64,000 nucleotides of DNA from Antilocapra americana (lineage: Eukaryota > Chordata > Mammalia > Artiodactyla > Antilocapridae), in the NCBI GenBank assembly GCA_007570785.1, contig ML664183.1, positions 16,623,412 to 16,687,411 on the forward strand, written 5' to 3'. The notes under the pieces were generated by a model, which was given only the letters and a program-made list of their open reading frames with translations, did no database searches and was not told the DNA's origin. The position numbers and the translations under genes are program-made. Shown here piece by piece: positions 30,751-41,440 of this stretch (positions within the stretch are counted from its first letter, which is position 1; each line of letters opens with the position of its first letter).

Positions 30751-31684
30751 GTTATAACAAGAAAAATCTTAAAATCTAAAAGCTCCCAAAATAAAATTAA
30801 CTAGACTTCCTTACATAGTTAATCTATTCTCTATATAACATATTTAGGTAAAGAAGAGAATAGTACAGAGCAGGTTAATTCTAGCCAGGAATCGAAACTC
30901 CAAAAGGATTTGGCATAACAATATTGAAAAGACTCAATCAGCTGAGACTTGGTGAACCCTCATGAACAGTTTCAATGGCCCAGTGAATTGTATTTCTACT
31001 GGATAGCTGAGCTGGGACTTCATAACACATATAAACTGAATTCTTCATTTACAAAAAAAGAAACCAAGAACCAAGGACACAATGGAACCAATCTGAGACC
31101 ACCCTGCTGGTTAGGATCTGAGTTAAACCTAGAACCCAGACTTTTTTACTTCTGATTTTGTCTTTTCCTACTTCTAGAATTCTATACATCATGTTGTTCT
31201 CAAACCACATGGAACACACTGAGAAAATTTTGGAATTTTAATGCGGTGAAGGTGACCATAATGGGTTTCCACCAGATTCACAAATTTTATAAATATTGTA
31301 AGTGAAGGTTTGGCCCAGGTTCAAAAGAAAAAAATATTTCCTACTTGCCTGTAAGCTTCTCACAGTGGAATAGATGCTTGGAACTATTTAAAAAGTTGCC
31401 ATTCTTCCCATAAATTTAGCTATCCCCTTCAGGTGGGCAAATTCATCCCTGGGCACACAACTTCAGTGAATGCCACTCATTCTTCAAGTTGGTGAGGGGG
31501 TGGGAAAAAGCCAGCTTTGACTTCAGGCTTTGCCAAGAACAAGTCATATAATTTATAGCAGAACTAAGGAAGGTATAATCTGCAAATTGGCTGTGTATTT
31601 ATTTTTCTAAGACATAAGTGAAGTGTTCTTGGGAGGTAACACCACATGGCAAAGTGTAAGTTCTTTTGGAGGCAGGGGAACTTT

Positions 31685-31686
<2 letters not shown>
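30751..31686. other. Unique sequence; possible reversed MIR at 31030-31145
   Basis: 'AAAGAAACCAAGAACCAAGGACACAATGGAACC' and 'CTGAGTTAAACCTAGAACCCAGAC' weakly resemble reversed MIR. Otherwise nothing recognised. Confidence 0.35.

Positions 31687-31720
<34 letters not shown>
31687..31720. repeat. (AC)17 microsatellite
   Basis: 34 bp uninterrupted AC. Confidence 0.97.
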
Positions 31721-31723
<3 letters not shown>

Positions 31724-32002
31724 TTCATGAGGAGAAACTGTGGAAGCCAATGTGGAGGGCAGTGGTTGGCTTTGCCTGCCCAGCACCCATTTGGCCTTCT
31801 TTTGAGAAAAATGTCTTAGTTGATCTTTGAAGATTATTCACCCCTCTTGTCCCTCTCGGACAGAGCTAAAATTTGCCCCGACAGTCCTCATCAACTCAAA
31901 GGATGGTCCTGCGATTGATACTCAGAACGTCAGAATATTCTATACCCTATCATTGTGATTCAGTCAAGGATGGCCACATGGAAAAGCCAAGCCAATGAGA
32001 CT

Positions 32003-32221
32003 CTGTGGCAGGCTAAGTAGCTCCAGTCATGTCCGACCGACTCTTTTGTGACCCCATAGACTGTAGCTCACCAGGCTCCTCTGTTCACAGGGATTTTCCA
32101 GGCAAGAATACTGGAGGGGATTGCCATTCCCTTCTTCAGGGGACCTTACTGACGCAGGAAAGAAATGGTGTCTCTTAGGTCTCCTGCAAGTTCTTTACCA
32201 CTAGCACCTCCTGGGAGGCCC
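32003..32221 (-). mobile_element. Bov-tA SINE
   Basis: Full minus-strand copy, somewhat diverged in the tRNA head ('CACTAGCACCTCCTGGGAGGCCC'). Probable 9-bp target duplication A(A/G)TGAGACT at 31994-32002 and 32222-32230. Confidence 0.9.
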
Positions 32222-32282
32222 AGTGAGACTTGACTGCTGAATTTTTAACAACATTTTAGAAAAGCAGGCTCTCTTGCCACTT

Positions 32283-32560
32283 TTTCAGGAAATCAAGCCT
32301 GAACATTCATTGGAAGGACTGATGCTGAAGCTCCAATACTTTGGCCACCTAATGCGAAGAACTCATTGGAAAAGACCCTGATGCTGGGAAAGATTGAAGG
32401 CGGGAGGAGAAGGGGATGACAGAAGATGAGATGGTTGGATGGCATCACTGACACAGTGGACATGAGTTTGAGCAAGCTCTAGGAGATGGTGAAAGACAGG
32501 GAAGCCTGGCACGCTTGCAGTCCATGGGGTCGTCGGACACGTTGAGTGACTGAACATGCC
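32283..32560 (+). mobile_element. BovB (RTE) LINE 3' end, 5'-truncated
   Basis: Matches the BovB end: 'CATTGGAAGGACTGATGCTGAAGCTCCAATACTTTGGCCACC', 'GAAAAGACCCTGATGCTGGGAAAGATTGAAGG', 'GATGGCATCACTGACACAGTGGACATGAGTTTGAG', 'GTCCATGGGGTCG'. The corresponding reverse-transcriptase C-terminus is frameshifted. Confidence 0.95.
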
Positions 32561-33100
32561 ACTTAAATCACCAACTGTGAGAAGTGCCAGAGGCGACCAC
32601 ATCGAATATGTAATGGTAAGTGAAGGAATCGCAGAGCGGAGCCAACAGACAGTGATCAAGAACAAGACAGACAAGAGGGAAACATGGTTCCTGCCTTCCT
32701 GAAGTGAGAGCTATCTCTGAAATTTAGTCACATCACCTTTTTGCTTATACCTAACAAGTTCGGTTTGCCATTTGCAACAGAGACAGACAGTACCATGCAG
32801 TAGTGATGCAGGCTCTCGAAATGCAGAAACGAAAGTGTGGATCTTGGTTCAGTCACTTTCTAGTTATGAGACTTTAAGCAAGTTACGTAATCTCTCAAAA
32901 TTGCAGGTTTCTTATCTACACTATCTGGGGCTGGGATCAGTGAGTCAATAGTCTCTCCAAAGCACTTGTTAGAGTTACTGCCATGTAATTCATGTCCAAC
33001 AGATGTGAGTTACAATTTTTTAACAAACAAACTATAATAAAAGCAACCCAGTGTCTGCTATTACAAGATTAAAGCTACTACGATATTATTTCATTTACAC
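32561..33100. other. Unique sequence, no gene seen; possible MIR at 32820-32960
   Basis: 'AGTCACTTTCTAGTTATGAGACTTTAAGCAAGTTACGTAATCTCTC' is a MIR core. Confidence 0.55.
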
Positions 33101-33101
33101 T

Positions 33102-33325
33102 AAGCTTCCCAGGTGGCACTAGTGGTAAAAAGCTGGCATGCCTATTCTGGAGCCACAGGAGACACGAGTTTAATCTCTGGGTCAGGAAGATCACCTAGAG
33201 GAAGACATGGTAACCCACTCCAGTATTCTTGCCTGGAAAATCCCATGGACAGAGGGGCCTGGAGGGCTACAGTCCACAGGGTCACAAAGAGTCAGAAACA
33301 ACGGATGACTTAGCACGGCACGCAA
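33102..33325 (+). mobile_element. Bov-tA SINE
   Basis: Head 'GCTTCCCAGGTGGCACTAGTGGTAAAAAGC', 'GGAGACACGAGTTTAATCTCTGGG', Bov-A body, end 'GTCAGAAACAACGGATGACTTAGC'. Confidence 0.95.
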
Positions 33326-33769
33326 GCTTCTCTAGTACATGAGGGAAACCTGACTTTTAAATAGCTTATCACAAGGAAGCATAGAAATGGACCTAAACAT
33401 CATTTTTATCATTTTTTTTCTTGTTTCTAAAGAGTTTTAAATAACATGGGAAAAAATGCTTGCAGTAGCATACTAAGAGACTGACTAAAGACTGCTATAA
33501 TATAGCCCATGCTCTATTTGGCAACTCTATCAAAAAGAAAAAAGCAAAACGAAATCTTTAAACCTGTGCATCAGAAATCCTGGAAGAAGATGCAATAAAA
33601 CAGGAGAATTAAATAGGTATCACCCGATATTTAGACTTTTCTTCTACATTTCACTATTTCCCCAGTGTATGTCAAAGAACATTGACTGTACTTGTTTCGA
33701 AGGTTTCACTGTCTACGTGTTCCACAATCACATCATCAGGCTTTTAGAAGGTTGGTTTAAGAACTGGAG

Positions 33770-33915
33770 AATCACAGAGTATTAGAAGTGAAACAAACAA
33801 TAGAGACCATTTTATCCGATTCTTTCATCTTACAAAAGGGAAAAACTTGTCAAAGATCAAATAGCTAGACACTGGCACCATTGAAATTACAGCCTAACAT
33901 TCCTACTGATTCAGA
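33770..33915 (-). mobile_element. MIR-family fragment
   Basis: 'TCACAGAGTATTAGAAGTGAAACAAACAATAGAGACCATTTTATCC', 'TTCATCTTACAAAAGGGAAAAACTTGTCAAAGATCAAATAGCTAG' fit reversed MIR3-like sequence. Confidence 0.55.
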
Positions 33916-33949
33916 AAACTCCTTGAGAGAGACACTATTGATTGGACAA

Positions 33950-34235
33950 CATCACCTAGGCTAATTCTACTAATCTTTTAAGGACTTGTTTAAATATTTC
34001 CTCCAAAAACCATTCCCTGGGCATCAACTAAAAGACATTCTCCCAACTTAGAATTCCCAGAGCACCTGATTTTTTTTTTTACTTTTATTGTCATTATTAT
34101 TCTACAGATGTGTGTGTCTTCTTTATTAGTCAATAAATTCCTTGAGAGGGGATTTGCATCTTTTTCATATCTGTGCCTTGAGCGTGTGACACCATGCTTT
34201 GGTACATAGTAACCACTTGATAAATGGTTACTGAA
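33950..34235 (+). mobile_element. L2 LINE 3' end
   Basis: 'AAATATTTCCTCCAAAAACCATTCCCTGGGC', 'GTCAATAAATTCCTTGAGAGGGGATTTGCATC', 'TGACACCATGCTTTGGTACATAGTAACCACTTGATAAATGG'. Confidence 0.8.
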
Positions 34236-34279
34236 AAACAGCCTATCCTATTGCCTAGGACCTATTGAATCCAACTGGC

Positions 34280-34700
34280 TTAGTTTGGAAATAGGACTAA
34301 ATGGCATAGACAAGCTTATGACCATAGGATCCTTCCTGAGTAGTAGAAAGATGGTACTTCTTAGCCCCACTGCAATTGGAAAGGACTATATGACTAGTTT
34401 TGGCCAGAAGACAGTAAGCAGAAGTGATGTGTGTCATTCCCATGCTGGCGCAGTGAATAACCCTTGCGAGATCCTTCAGTTATATGTCCCCTTATCTCAG
34501 CATCCCAGAAACCACACGCTAAGAAGAAGGGGCCATAAAAGGAAGCAGTCATCACATGGAGGGGAGCTACACTTCAGAGTCACTGGGGTTTATTTAGATC
34601 AGGCTTTGTGAGTAAGAAAGATGTCTTTGTTGCAAGTCACCAAGATCCCAGGGTTACTTTCTTATTGTTTTATAGTCCAGCTGATACCAGAGAATAGCCA
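34280..34700 (+). mobile_element. LTR fragment (MLT1/MaLR-like)
   Basis: 'AGTTTTGGCCAGAAGACAGTAAGCAGAAGTGATGTGTGTCATTCCC', '...CACATGGAGGGGAGC', 'GAGTCACTGGGGTTTATTTAGATCAGG', 'TTTATAGTCCAGCTGATACC' follow the order of MaLR LTRs. No internal region. Confidence 0.5.
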
Positions 34701-34865
34701 GACTAAAACACAGATCTCCTGACAGGGATTTTTGATGGTAATTCATTATTTCTTTATTCCTTACTAACAGAATCTTGGGTAATACGCCTAAACTGAAAAT
34801 TTACATTCTATTACTTTACAGTGCATCATGTTACATACTAGCTACTTAGTGGCCAACAGGATATA

Positions 34866-34984
34866 TGCTCAGTCACTTAGGCATGGCCAACTCTTTGCAG
34901 TCCTATGGACTGTAGCCCATCAGGCGTCTCTGTGTGAAATTTTCCAGTCAAGAATACTGGAGTGGGTTGCCATTTCCTTCTCTA
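34866..34984 (-). mobile_element. Bov-A SINE (monomer) with 11-bp target duplication
   Basis: 'GCTCAGTCACTTAGGCATGGCC' and the Bov-A core only. Perfect 11-bp duplication AACAGGATATA at 34855-34865 and 34985-34995 shows it was inserted as a short unit. Confidence 0.95.
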
Positions 34985-34995
34985 AACAGGATATA

Positions 34996-35660
34996 AGTAA
35001 AAGCTATTAATATGTTTTTCAAGAAGTCTTCCCTTTTATATCCTGATAAGAATTCATATGTAATGACTGGAGCTTCAGCAGCCTTCTTAAATCATGAGGA
35101 GTCCTTGACAGTAACAGTCACAAACTAAGGGTGGTGGGGCAGAAAGACAGAATGAGCCTGGATTCCTGATGGCACTGTGGACTTACAGTATTAAGCGATG
35201 ACTGCCTTACTTCTGTGTTCTTATTTAAGAGAATTAAACCCTGAGGCTCCCCTGGTGACTCAGTGGTGAAGAATCTGCCTGCCAATGCAGGAGACAAGGG
35301 TTCCATCTCTGGTTGGGGAAGATCCCACATACAGTAGAACAACTAAGCCCACTGAGCCTGTGTTCTAGAACCCAGGAGCCATAACCATAGAGTCCATGTG
35401 CCACAGCTGCTAAAGTCTGTGCCTAAAACCCATGTTCCACAATAAGAGAAGCCACCACAATGAGAAGCCTGCATATGGCAACGATGAGTATCCCCCACTT
35501 GCCACAACTAGAGAGAAGCCCTAACAGCAATGAAGACACAGCACAGCCAAAAATAAATAAATATTTTTTTTAAAAAAAGAGAAACTTAAACCCTTATGTT
35601 CTTAAGCACTGTAGCTAAATCTTTGTTACTAGCAAACAAATGTTAAGTCTTAATTGGTAC
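34996..35660 (+). mobile_element. LTR fragment interrupted by a SINE
   Basis: 'TAATGACTGGAGCTTCAGCAGCCTTCTTAAATCATGAGGAG', 'AGAATGAGCCTGGATTCCTGATGGCACTGTGG' (left) and 'GTTCTTAAGCACTGTAGCTAAATCTTTGTTACTAGCA', 'TCTTAATTGGTAC' (right) fit an MLT-type LTR split by the SINE at 35244. Confidence 0.5.
35244..35578 (+). mobile_element. Artiodactyl tRNA-derived SINE, long form
   Basis: Head 'GGCTCCCCTGGTGACTCAGTGGTGAAGAATC', 'GAAGATCCCACATACAGTAGAACAACTAAGCCC', repeated gene-like words 'AGAGAAGCCACCACAATGAGAAGCC', and end 'AGCACAGCCAAAAATAAATAAAT' plus T/A tail. Same long family as 36551 and 46806. Flanks AGAGAA(AC)TTAAACCCT suggest a target duplication with a 2-bp indel. Confidence 0.9.
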
Positions 35661-36550
35661 AGCCTTTATGTCACATATTCTAAACTATTAATAGTACCCT
35701 TGTACTGAAGAGTAAGAAAGAAGGTAGCAAAGAGCACTGCTTAACACCTAACCCAAGTTGGGGAAGAATGGTATTCTATTCGATTTTGCTTTGATCTTCT
35801 GAGGAACTGGGGGGAAAAAAATGACCCCTCATGAAGTCACATCTTTTTAAAAACTACTTTTTTCACATTAGCAAATTCTGAAGGAAGCATAACCAAAATT
35901 ACATTTTCCCAACATAATCATAAATCTCTTAACTGTGAAAACATGTGAAGGATGAGGTTTAGTCCATTTTAAAATGAAAAAAAATTCAAGTAAAAGTGAT
36001 TTGATACTTCACATTATTAAGAAAAAATTTAAATAGGAGGCATTCTTCTAGGAGAAGCTGAATTTTGAGAGAATAGAAGAATTTAAATGTTGGAGATTTT
36101 AAAAGCTGTTTTGGTGAAGCATTTTTTATTCTTTTTACCACTGGTGATTCTCTCAGGGACTTGTCCACCTTTAATAAAGCTTTATTATGTATGTGTCTGC
36201 TATTACTGAAACAAGACCTGACATAAAAATTACAACTGACTGCAAAGACTGACGACTCCAAAGAAAAGACCTAATATTCAGGATCACCAAGAGCTTCTTC
36301 TTTTCTGCTTTTCTTCCTGGACCAAAATGTTGGCTCACTTCATCTCAGCTACATATGCTTCTCAAAATCTGGATTTTTATAAAACAAAACAAAAACAAAT
36401 TTTTTAAAAAAGATGCAACCAATATCTCCATCAAATTTGCATATTCAAATTGACACTTAAAAAAATAACATAAAAATCTGTCCCTCTGTTAATGGATACA
36501 AACTCCATCTTTCTAAGTTATGTGATTCTGCTTTTTATGAGAGTAGGAGA
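35661..36550. other. Unique AT-rich sequence, no gene seen
   Basis: No recognised element. Confidence 0.45.
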
Positions 36551-36865
36551 GGGCTTCTCTCATAGCTCAGTAGTAAAGAATCTGCCTGCCAATGAAGGAG
36601 ACATGGGTTTGATCCGTGGTCCTGGAAGATCCCACATGCTCCACGGAAACTAAAGCCATGGGCAACAGCTCTTCAGTTTATGCTCTAGAGCCAGGAAGCT
36701 GCAATACTGAACCCTGCCCTCCCGGAGCCTGTGCTCCACAGTGAGAAGCCTATGAATTGCAGCTAGAGCGTATCCCCCACTCGCCATAACTAGAGAAAAG
36801 CCCATGAAGCAAAGAAAACCCAGCACAGCCAAAAATAAATGAATAAATACATAAAATTTTAAACA
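36551..36865 (+). mobile_element. Artiodactyl tRNA-derived SINE, long form
   Basis: Full-length relative of 35244-35578: 'GGGCTTCTCTCATAGCTCAGTAGTAAAGAATC', 'GGGTTTGATCCGTGGTCCTGGAAGATCC', 'CACAGTGAGAAGCC', 'CACAGCCAAAAATAAATGAATAAAT'. Target duplication GA(G/T)TAGGAGA at 36541-36550 and 36866-36875. Confidence 0.95.
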
Positions 36866-36875
36866 GATTAGGAGA

Positions 36876-37409
36876 CTCCTTTCACCCTTCATGGTAGATG
36901 GGGAATCTGAAATGGCAAGTGCTTCCAACATCAGGCATTTCAGGCCACCTGAACTAGTGACAACTATAAACACAGGGCAAGGAACACGTGCCCAAAAGAA
37001 AAGATTTCATGATCTGCCATGAAATACAGCAAAGCAGAGTATTCCCTCCCAGTGTGAAATTTCTCAGGAAGTCTTTCACCCATCAGTTTTCCTAGAAAAC
37101 ATTTTAATGAGTTGCCCTTTCACACCCTATCTTCCCAGTTGTCCAGCACTGGGCTTTCAGGATAGAAGGGGAGTATGACAAGGCAGCAGTTATTTTAAAT
37201 CTGAATATGACAAAACATCTTTTCAGTGGGAAAACCACGTTGTTTCTAAAATAATCCTCATTTCAATGCGGAGCTTCTTAGACCACAAAGATTATGAGTC
37301 CCAGCATTCACCTGAAAATTGGAAAGCCTTAGGTATCCTAACTAGTTTTTATTACCCATCCCTGGATTGCACAGAAGGGTTAAAAGTCAAGAATAAAAAC
37401 AGAAAAGCC
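36876..37409. other. Unique sequence, no gene seen
   Basis: No recognised element. Confidence 0.45.
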
Positions 37410-37612
37410 AGAATTCTTCTGACTACCACTGCTACCAGCTGTGTAAAATTGGGCAAGTTATTAAATCTCTCTTAGCCTCCATTTCTTCACATGTAAAATG
37501 AAAGTGATAGTCCCTACCTTAATGGTTACTGTGAGGGTTGAAGAAGATGTGGATAAAACACTTAACACAATGCCCAGCGCATAGTAAGCACTCAATAAAC
37601 ATTAGATATTGC
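37410..37612 (+). mobile_element. MIR SINE, nearly complete
   Basis: 'CAGCTGTGTAAAATTGGGCAAGTTATTAAATCTCTCTTAGCC', 'TTCTTCACATGTAAAATGAAAGTGATAG', 'CACAATGCCCAGCGCATAGTAAGCACTCAATAAACATTAG'. Confidence 0.9.
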
Positions 37613-37959
37613 TAAAGTATTCCTCTCTAGCTGACAGAACTCTGGGAAGAATCACTGAAGGACAAATCCAGAAATTCTTGGAATTATTGCCAGATGCAGA
37701 GACGAACTGGGCCTCTGCGGGTTTTGGCCATTCTGAACAGCAGCACTCAGTCCAAGTGGGTAAGCCAGGCACACAGCCTGCAGATCTGGGCTCTGAGATC
37801 CACCCACAGGAATTTTAAATTACATTTGGCAAACGGATGCCTATTTTGCGTCTCCATCTACCATGCCGCCCAGAGTGACTAAATCCTTTACAATAAACTG
37901 TTCCAGATTGCAACCTTTCCCCCCCCCACTAGACATGCATAAAAATGAATCCATATGTG

Positions 37960-38760
37960 TATGTGAAGTAGCAGTTCCAAAAATAATGGTGGCTTTAAAG
38001 ACTGTGGGATTATAGGAGAGAGGAAATGGTCCTGAAGTAGGATGGTTAGGAAAGACTTCATTAAGAAAATGAGATTTGATACGGGTTTCGAGGGATGAGT
38101 AGGAGTTAGATATGTGGAGTAGAGACAGGAGACCTTGGGTAGAGTAGAGCATGACAAAGTTACAGAGGTGGCAATGAGCAGGTGGGAACAGTGGGCAATG
38201 ACCAGAGCTGAGAGGCTGTGTAGAGAAACGTAAGGATGGAGCTTGTGCTGATATAAGGGACTGAGGATCACTGACTAAGCAAGGGACCTGACAGGGTCAT
38301 ATTCATCTCTGTGTCACAGAAGAGTGCCTGGCAGAGAGTAGTGCCCAATAAATACCTGAGTGAATCAGCGGATGCATATACGAAATAAAATGGCATTTTG
38401 AGAAGATTTACTTGGCTGAATACACTAGAGGAAAAAGTTGAGTCTTGCAGATTAAGGAGGAAGTTACTGCAGATCAGAACCTGAGGTGATAAAGCGCTGA
38501 ACTAGAAGACAGTGGCCCCGAAGAAGAGTTAGGGGTCAACAGGAGAAACATGATGAAAGAAGAATTTCAAGGACCTGGAGATTGGCCTCACAGTGGAAGG
38601 AAGATGAGTTGAGGTTTGGAGCCTGAGTCGTTGTCTAAAATGGCCAGATATTCAATATCATAAGAAACAAGGGTAAGGGTGAGCAGGGGGAGGTGCAAGA
38701 AGTCCGGTTTTGAGTATTTAAGGTGATGCGAGGATGACCGAGTGCCCTCGTCTTGTCCTC
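37960..38760 (-). mobile_element. L2 LINE, long reversed fragment
   Basis: 'GGAAAGACTTCATTAAGAAAATGAGATTTGATACGGGTTTCGAGGGATGAGTAGGAGTTAG', 'GCAATGAGCAGGTGGGAACA', 'AGGAGGAAGTTACTGCAGATC', 'GATAAAGCGCTGAACTAG', 'GGAGATTGGCCTCACAG' follow the reversed L2 3' half. A plus-oriented L2 tail ('AGAGTGCCTGGCAGAGAGTAGTGCCCAATAAATACCTGAGTGAAT', about 38320-38385) lies inside it, so a second L2 insertion or inversion is likely. Confidence 0.6.
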
Positions 38761-38954
38761 ATCTGGAGATGCAAGTCTAGAAACCAGTCAACAGAGCCGA
38801 GGTCCTCCTTAAGGAGACATTGTGTTGAATTCTTCTTCCTTGGATTAACATCCTAAAATTATGCTAAGCTCTTCATACAGTATTTCATGAAAAACTGAGA
38901 TTCTGAAAACAAGCTTTTACAGATGATATCATGCTGCTCCTCTATGTAAGAGCA

Positions 38955-39080
38955 TTCACATGAGCTGGTGTAGAGCCTTGTGCTTCAAAAACAGCTGCAT
39001 CAGGATGGCCTGGGCATGGGGTCCCAGGATCTGCATTCTAATTTGCCTCTCAGATCATTCTGATACTTGCTGGAGTCTCA
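38955..39080. mobile_element. MER5A-like hAT element
   Basis: 'AACAGCTGCATCAGGATGGCCTGGGCATGG', 'GGATCTGCATTCTAATTTGCC', 'TCATTCTGATACTTGCTGGAGTCTCAGAACCACTAAC'. Confidence 0.6.
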
Positions 39081-39184
39081 GAACCACTAACACAGGGGAA
39101 GGGAAGCAACTAGACAGCCTGCCTTCACTGGTTTTGACCCAGTCCAGCAGAAGACAATCTAGAGTAAGTGGTAACATGTGAGAA

Positions 39185-39370
39185 CCTTGAGTTGGACTGG
39201 CTTGGTTCAAATCCAGCTCTTACTAACTGTCTTTGCCTGGGCAAGTCATTTCATTTCCAAGGCATTGAATGTCTCCAATACTCCCCGATCTAAAAGAGAG
39301 GAATAATAATTGTACCACCTCACTGGGTTCCTATGAGGATTATGGGCATTAACATAATATAGAACTGTTT
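39185..39370 (+). mobile_element. MIR SINE
   Basis: 'GGCTTGGTTCAAATCCAGCTCTTACTAACTGTC', 'GCCTGGGCAAGTCATTTCATTTCC', 'AGAGGAATAATAATTGTACCACCTCACTGGGTTCCTATGAGGATTA'. Confidence 0.85.
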
Positions 39371-39385
39371 TTCCGCTTTGTCACT

Positions 39386-39573
39386 CTGATAGTGGGTGGG
39401 ATAATTCTTTGCTGTGGGGCTGACCTGTGTGTGCAGGACATTTCTCAGCCCCCTGGACCTCCACCCAGTAGATGCCAATGGATCCCCCTCTCACTAGTGA
39501 CAATCAAAAATGTCCCCAGATATTGCCAAATGTTCTCTAGAGGGAAAAATCACCCTAGGTTAAGAACCACCAC
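39386..39573. mobile_element. MER20 (hAT-Charlie)
   Basis: 'GGGATAATTCTTTGCTGTGGGGCTGACC', 'CAGTAGATGCCAATGGATCCCCC', 'AGTGACAATCAAAAATGTCCCCAGATATTGCCAAATG', 'AATCACCCTAGGTTAAGAACCACCACTG'. Same orientation as the copy at 4690. Confidence 0.9.
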
Positions 39574-39629
39574 TGACATAGAACTGTACTATCTCCTGAG
39601 CATTTGCTCAAAGTGATGTTGATATTTGA

Positions 39630-39800
39630 TGAAACATTCACTGACTCCATAATTCTCCCAAAAAACCAGTGAAATTAGGTATCATCTCCAGCTTTATAAG
39701 GGTCCAGAGGGATGGACACTTGCCTAAATCACTCAACCATCAAAGCATGGAGAGGAGCTCCAATCAAGGGCTGCCTGATGGTCAGTCCGCTGAGCTGCTA
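39630..39800 (-). mobile_element. MIR fragment
   Basis: 'AATTAGGTATCATCTCCAGCTTTATAAGGGTCCAGAGGGATGGACACTTGCCTAAATCACTCAACC' is reversed MIR. Confidence 0.55.
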
Positions 39801-40494
39801 GATAACCGGGCCTTTACAAGGCTGCAGACTGGGAAACTGCCCCCATCACACTTTTGTCTAAGGCAAGAGAGAAGTTGCAGTCACTAGTGTTCTATATATG
39901 AGCATCACTGGAACGCACTTCCCTCCTACCTTGAATCCTGAAAGGCTGCCTTCTGTGGGTTTCACCCTACATCAATCAAGGGGTTAACTCCGGTTCACAG
40001 GAACTAACACCTCCCACTCACCTCGCTGTCTGGGTTAGAGCCCTGCTCTGTACCTCATCTGTCACAGGTGATCACTCCCCTCCCAGTCCTGCTTGTTTCT
40101 TATCAGTGTCCCCTCCCAGGACTTGATGCTTCACACTTTTGTTTCCACTACACAAATACAGGCGTGGCAAATAGAGGTTCACTCTATGAGGACAGTCTCT
40201 GAGATAAGTTAGTCAGTCTCTGCCTCACTCTCATGTTCTATGAGCTCACAGAAAGTACCACAGGCTTCTAGTGGTTCATCCAACTGCCTTTTCTAAACCT
40301 GAGCAGCACATTGAAGATGAAGACAAATGACCTGTGTCCCTTAAGCAGGCACTTCAGCTGAGATTCTTTGAATAATGCCCGGCCAAGACTGTGCTGAAAA
40401 AATTGGGAGCACCCAGAATAAGTAGTTTTAACTCCCAAGGATATCTTCCCCTTCTAATTAACTATGTTTCCATCTATTTTATCATTTACGATTG
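39801..40494. other. Unique sequence, no gene seen
   Basis: No recognised element. Confidence 0.45.
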
Positions 40495-40705
40495 AAGAGC
40501 TCTGGCATTGGTGTCAGAGAGACATAGGTTGGATTCTCTGTCCCACCACTCATTAGCTATGTGATTTTGGAGCAATATGTCTTGCCCCTCTGAGCTTCAA
40601 TTCTTTTATCTGTAAAATGGGAATCTGAATAACTATATCACAGTGCTACTGTGAGGCTGAAGTGCAATGAGATACCTAAGATATTTAAAACAGTATCAAG
40701 TGTAG
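40495..40705 (+). mobile_element. MIR SINE, nearly complete
   Basis: 'GAAGAGCTCTGGCATTGGTGTCAGAGAGACATAGGTTGGATTC', 'CATTAGCTATGTGATTTTGGAGCAA', 'ATCTGTAAAATGGGAATCTGAATAA', 'CTGTGAGGCTGAAGTGCAATGAG'. Confidence 0.9.
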
Positions 40706-41440
40706 GGGCCGTAATATTTGTGTTGTCTTGTCTTTCACAGTAAGAAATAATTATTTCATGTGATAGGATGTTAAAATAGAAATTTGCCCAAGACACATTT
40801 AAAAGGGAGGTAATAGATAAAATGTACATGATGAGTTCAAAAGAGTGTAGTGGTTCTTATTCACTACCTGACCCACTAAGTTCATTTCCATAAGGATACT
40901 AGAGATGTGCTTCACGAGATGCAAAGAAAATGTGCAGATGACAGCTGGACTGAGCTGACTCTTGGTAGAGTGTAGAAAAATGACAGAAGAGTAGATTACA
41001 GACCCAGATTTCACACCGAGCCTAGGCAGCTGGCAAGAGAAAGGTGTAAGGTATGATTCATGATACAATGCTTCCTGCCACAATGCTGAGAACCCATTTT
41101 CAACAGACTCTATGGGCATAGCATCCACAATGTCCCCTTCTAATCCCAAAACTGGACTCTCAGATGCTGCCTGAGGCAGCAAGAGGTCCTTGGTCAATTC
41201 TTCCTCTTAGTGCTGGTCTCTTAAATACTCGGTATTACAGATCATGTAAAGTGCATTCCCTCGGAAGCTGTGAAATAGAAACTTTCAAAAGATAAGCTCA
41301 TGTTGAACTGCACAACTTGTCTCATTTCATAATTCTAAACTTTCATAACCTGCCTTTCCCGGGTGTAACTGGCATGACGAAAGCCCCATGTGATTTGCTC
41401 AACACAGTGCTAGGAAGAACTCAACAAGATTCTTAGGTGA
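40706..41440. other. Unique sequence, no gene seen
   Basis: A 132-codon minus frame (40799-41197) has no recognisable product. Confidence 0.45.
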